NCBI GenBank assembly: GCA_002315335.1
Contig: DCGW01000074.1
Location: 1 to 15,183, forward strand
Length of the DNA stretch: 15,183 nt
Source of the DNA: Firmicutes bacterium UBA1768
GTDB taxonomy: Bacteria; Bacillota; Clostridia; Peptostreptococcales; Anaerovoracaceae
Direction: 5' to 3'
Shown: one piece after another, positions 12,894 through 15,183 of the stretch
Layout: each line of letters starts with the position of its first letter
How positions within the stretch are numbered: the first letter of the stretch is position 1
Program-made: the position numbers and the translations under genes
The notes under the pieces: generated by a model
Database searches by the model: none
What the model was told of the DNA's origin: nothing
The model's input: the letters and a program-made list of their open reading frames with translations, nothing else

Positions 12894-14782
12894 TACTCAT
12901 CGCCTCCTTCTACCTTGATAGCGCCCTGTGGGCAAACCTTTGCACATACTCCGCAGCCTACGCATACAACCTCGTCAATTGCAGCGCAGCCCTTTTCGAA
13001 GTCCCAGATGTTTGCCGGGCAGCCCCATACTCTGCTGCACATTCTTGAACAGCCGCAGTCGTCGCCCTTACAGAGTTCCTGCTCAACCCAGACTTTTTTC
13101 TTTGCTCTTGTTTTTGAAGCAAGAGTTGCGCAAGGCTGTTCTAATATGAGAATCTTAAGACCGTCTTCTCTGTTCATTTCAAAGATAAGGTCTATTGTTT
13201 CCTGTAAGTTGAATGGATCAGCTATTTCTACTCTGCAGCCTAAGGATTCGCAGATAGCCTTGATTGAAAGCTTGTCTGTAGGCTGGCCCATGCATGTTGT
13301 TCCTGTGCCCGGGTGTGGCTGGAAGCCCGTCATTGCTGTTGCCGAATTATCCAATACAATATGAAGAATATTTGCATTGTTCATCTTTGCAGCGATAAGA
13401 CCAGGCACTACTGTATGGAAGAAGGTTGAGTCTCCGCAGACACTTACTACCTTCTGGTCAAAGCCATACTTTGTAAGCTGGCCGAGGCCGCCTGCAGCAC
13501 TGATGCCTGAGCCCATGCAGCTCATGAACTGAACAGCAAACTGACCTGCTCTCTGAGCAGCAAATACGTAGCAGCCGATGTCGCCGAATACTACGCCAGG
13601 ATTCTTTTCTTTAATAAGAGCCTGCTTGAGTGCGAAGAAGGTTGCTCTATGTGGGCAGCCCGCACAGAAGGTGAGCTCTCTGTCAGGAATTGTAACTGCC
13701 TCTGCTGCAGGACAAGTGCCTGAGCAGCATGGCTTCTCTTCTTTAATTCCAAGGAATTCTCTTAATGCCTTAATAAGTACATCAGGATTGAGTTCCCCAA
13801 CCTTAGGGAGAATGTCGTTTCTTCCGCAGATATCTATATTAAGCTTTTCTTTACCTGCTAATGCAGAGATATGCTCTTCTAAGAACGGATCAACCTCTTC
13901 AACGATGAGAACTCTCTTTGCCTTCTTGAGGTGCTTAAGAATAAGCTTTTCAGGAAGCGGCCAGAGTGTTCCGAGGCTGAGAACGCCAACTTCATCTTCA
14001 ATGCCGAGGTCATCAAGAGCCTCGAGAGCATAGTTTCTGCCTGTTCCGCCGGCAATGATAAGTGTTTCTGCACCTTCCTTACCATCGAAGTGGTTGAATT
14101 CGCAGTCTTCAAACTCTTCTCTTGCCCATTCTAATTTTTCTAAGAGATATGAGTGAAGCCAGTTGAGGCCTAACATCTTATCCCATTTACCTATCTTCTT
14201 GAAAGGCTTCTTTTCAGGGATTTCTCCAAGTTTTACTCCGCCTCTGCCGTGGCAGATTCTTGTGGTTACTCTTAAAATAACCATTTGCTGCAGTTTTTCT
14301 GAAAGCTCAAAGGCATAAGGAATCATATCCTTTGTTTCCTGAATACTTGATGGTTCAAGCATGGGAACATTAGCTGAAACAGCCATATGTCTTGAGTCAA
14401 ATTCGTTTGTACTTGAGTGCGCATCAGGGTCATCTGAAGTTACTAATACAAGTCCACCCTTTACACCACCAAGAGCACCGCAGTGTATAGTATCACTCTG
14501 AACCAAAAGACCATTCTGTTTTACTACACAGATTGATCTTGCGTTAGCAAATGATGCGCCCATACAGGCCTGTAGAGCCGTGGTTTCGTTTGTAGACCAT
14601 TCAGCATAAAAACCCATCTGGTCTGCAATTCTTCCCATTATTCCAAGAACCTGTGAGGATGGGGAGCCCGGATAAGAAGATGCGAAGTGTACGCCGCCCT
14701 CAAGAGCACCTCTAACGATGGCTTCGTTACCCTGCATCAGATAGGTTTTGCCGGGTTCATTCCTGGTTGTCATCCATTCCAC
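12893..14782 (-). CDS. iorA: Indolepyruvate ferredoxin oxidoreductase alpha subunit
   Basis: IorA converts indolepyruvate and related aryl pyruvates plus CoA to the acyl-CoA and CO2, using thiamine diphosphate and reducing ferredoxin. From GTG at 14782 the protein has 629 residues. The N-terminal domain shows GNEAIVRGALEGG and YPGSPSSQVLG. The TPP domain has CAGCPHR (373-379), GDST (450-453) and DNSATAMTG (478-486). The C-terminal Fe-S domain has ten cysteines, from C571 to CVGCGVCAKVCP (607-618). A short cysteine-rich insertion CCSGTCP (352-358) precedes the TPP domain. GTG is chosen for its upstream purine-rich AAGGAAGTGAG; ATG at 14773 is close by, and a TTG at 14845 is unlikely. It is the first gene of the operon. 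Confidence 0.95.
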   Translation of the reverse strand: MEWMTTRNEPGKTYLMQGNEAIVRGALEGGVHFASSYPGSPSSQVLGIMGRIADQMGFYAEWSTNETTALQACMGASFANARSICVVKQNGLLVQSDTIHCGALGGVKGGLVLVTSDDPDAHSSTNEFDSRHMAVSANVPMLEPSSIQETKDMIPYAFELSEKLQQMVILRVTTRICHGRGGVKLGEIPEKKPFKKIGKWDKMLGLNWLHSYLLEKLEWAREEFEDCEFNHFDGKEGAETLIIAGGTGRNYALEALDDLGIEDEVGVLSLGTLWPLPEKLILKHLKKAKRVLIVEEVDPFLEEHISALAGKEKLNIDICGRNDILPKVGELNPDVLIKALREFLGIKEEKPCCSGTCPAAEAVTIPDRELTFCAGCPHRATFFALKQALIKEKNPGVVFGDIGCYVFAAQRAGQFAVQFMSCMGSGISAAGGLGQLTKYGFDQKVVSVCGDSTFFHTVVPGLIAAKMNNANILHIVLDNSATAMTGFQPHPGTGTTCMGQPTDKLSIKAICESLGCRVEIADPFNLQETIDLIFEMNREDGLKILILEQPCATLASKTRAKKKVWVEQELCKGDDCGCSRMCSRVWGCPANIWDFEKGCAAIDEVVCVGCGVCAKVCPQGAIKVEGGDE

Positions 14783-14886
14783 TTTTTTCTCACTTCCTTT
14801 GTATATAAAATTTAAATAACTATTGCATAATTTCTGGCTTTTCAACTAAAAGCTAAGTACGTATATGCGTATATTTATTTATTTGG

Positions 14887-14909
14887 GGACCGAAAGCTGT
14901 TTCGAGTCC
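14887..14909 (-). promoter_or_regulatory. Hairpin at the 5' end of the ior leader
   Basis: GGACCGAAA (14887-14895) pairs with TTTCG (14900-14904) and GTCC (14906-14909), leaving one bulged A and a four-base loop. The predicted transcript start is near 14911, so this hairpin would cap the mRNA 5' end. It is followed by an AT-rich unstructured leader of about 100 nt. It is not a terminator, as no U-tract follows. A role in mRNA stability is possible. Confidence 0.5.
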
Positions 14910-14917
14910 ACAGAATA

Positions 14918-14946
14918 ATTCTATCAATAATGGACTATGGTGTCAA
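14918..14946 (-). promoter_or_regulatory. Promoter of the ior operon
   Basis: On the minus strand TTGACA (14941-14946), a 17-nt spacer and TAGAAT (14918-14923) are present. The start near 14911 leaves a leader of about 130 nt before the iorA GTG. Confidence 0.8.
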
Positions 14947-14997
14947 TTTTTTTCTGCTTTCTCACGGCAGGTTTTTGAGCACAAACCCAAAAATGAA

Positions 14998-15028
14998 TTA
15001 AGGCTGCAGGCACTGCCCACAGCCTTAA
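14998..15028 (-). terminator. Terminator of the gene ending at 15055
   Basis: TTAAGGCTG (14998-15006) and CAGCCTTAA (15020-15028) form a 9-bp stem, with a nested GGC/GCC inside the loop. On the minus strand the tail reads TTCATTTTTGGG. It separates this gene from the ior promoter. Confidence 0.75.
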
Positions 15029-15054
15029 ATTAACATGTATTTTGCTAATAGATA

Positions 15055-15183
15055 TTATTCTGCAACCGCCTGTACAGTAGCTCCAGCAAGCTGAAGAAGC
15101 TTAAGATAAGCTGCAGCTTTCTCTTCTGTAAGTCCCTCAATTGTTCCGCCGCCGTTATTATAGAACTGAGTAGCTTCGCTGAT
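15055..15183 (-). CDS. C-terminal fragment of a gene running off the right edge
   Basis: The last 42 codons and TAA stop of a minus-strand gene are present. The fragment includes NNGGGTIEGLTEEKAAAYLK and ends LLQLAGATVQAVAE. The pattern G-L-T-E-E-K-A, then L-x-x-A-G-A-T-V, resembles the C-terminal helix-strand of ribosomal protein bL12, so an L7/L12-like fold is possible. Too little is present for a firm call. The terminator at 14998-15028 supports this being a true gene end. Confidence 0.75.
   Translation of the reverse strand: MSEATQFYNNGGGTIEGLTEEKAAAYLKLLQLAGATVQAVAE

Noticed and set aside
12915..14134. Several long plus-strand open frames opposite iorA
   Set aside because: They are antisense shadows of a clearly coding gene, with no ribosome binding sites and no family features.
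14783..14845. Longer iorA start at TTG 14845
   Set aside because: It has no ribosome binding site and would add residues atypical for the family; GTG 14782 has a purine-rich site.

Overview
The window looks like chromosomal DNA of an anaerobic low-to-mid GC Firmicute (class Clostridia). The evidence is strong GGAGG ribosome binding sites, many GTG and TTG starts, TTGACA/TATAAT-type promoters, the rplU-rpmA-obg cluster, a ThrE/ThrE_2 exporter pair and an indolepyruvate:ferredoxin oxidoreductase (IOR) locus. IOR and an amino-acid ABC transporter suggest an amino-acid-fermenting anaerobe. Genus is not determinable from the sequence alone.

Layout. (1) 1-1900, minus strand: a polar amino acid ABC permease and its ATPase behind a good promoter. 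The ATPase carries an unusual ~118-residue C-terminal extension. A long perfect inverted repeat sits at the very left edge and may be an assembly fold-back. (2) 1901-2636 holds no conventional gene, but I read it as a compact type I toxin-antitoxin locus. It has a plus-strand promoter overlapped by a 12-bp inverted repeat, a 32-codon membrane peptide behind a near-perfect Shine-Dalgarno, a converging antisense promoter with an extended -10, two 29-nt direct repeats, and a bidirectional terminator. (3) 2637-5823, minus strand: rplU, rpmA and obg, then an unrecognised exported protein. rplU has a promoter and a structured leader, and a terminator lies between rpmA and obg. L27 lacks the N-terminal extension usual in Firmicutes, and no prp gene lies between rplU and rpmA. 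(4) 5918-8461, minus strand: five genes chained by 1-17 nt overlaps, encoding ferritin, an MGMT-like protein, a GIY-YIG protein, a membrane-anchored ComEC-like metallo-beta-lactamase-fold protein and an HD hydrolase. (5) 8673-10806: purC (minus) and a ThrE-type two-gene exporter (plus) fire divergently from back-to-back promoters. (6) 10903-14946, minus strand: an operon iorA-iorB-(86-aa protein)-FrhB-family iron-sulfur protein, with a promoter, a 5'-terminal hairpin leader and a terminator. (7) 15055-15183: the C-terminus of another minus-strand gene with its terminator.

How the parts fit. The IOR operon would oxidise aryl pyruvates made by transamination of aromatic amino acids to aryl-acetyl-CoA. 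The co-transcribed FrhB-family protein and the 86-aa protein are candidates for a dedicated electron-transfer arm, which is inference. The amino acid importer and the ThrE-type exporter fit an amino-acid-based metabolism. The most noteworthy items are the type I toxin-antitoxin locus, the IOR-FrhB operon, the extension-less L27 and the ATPase extension.
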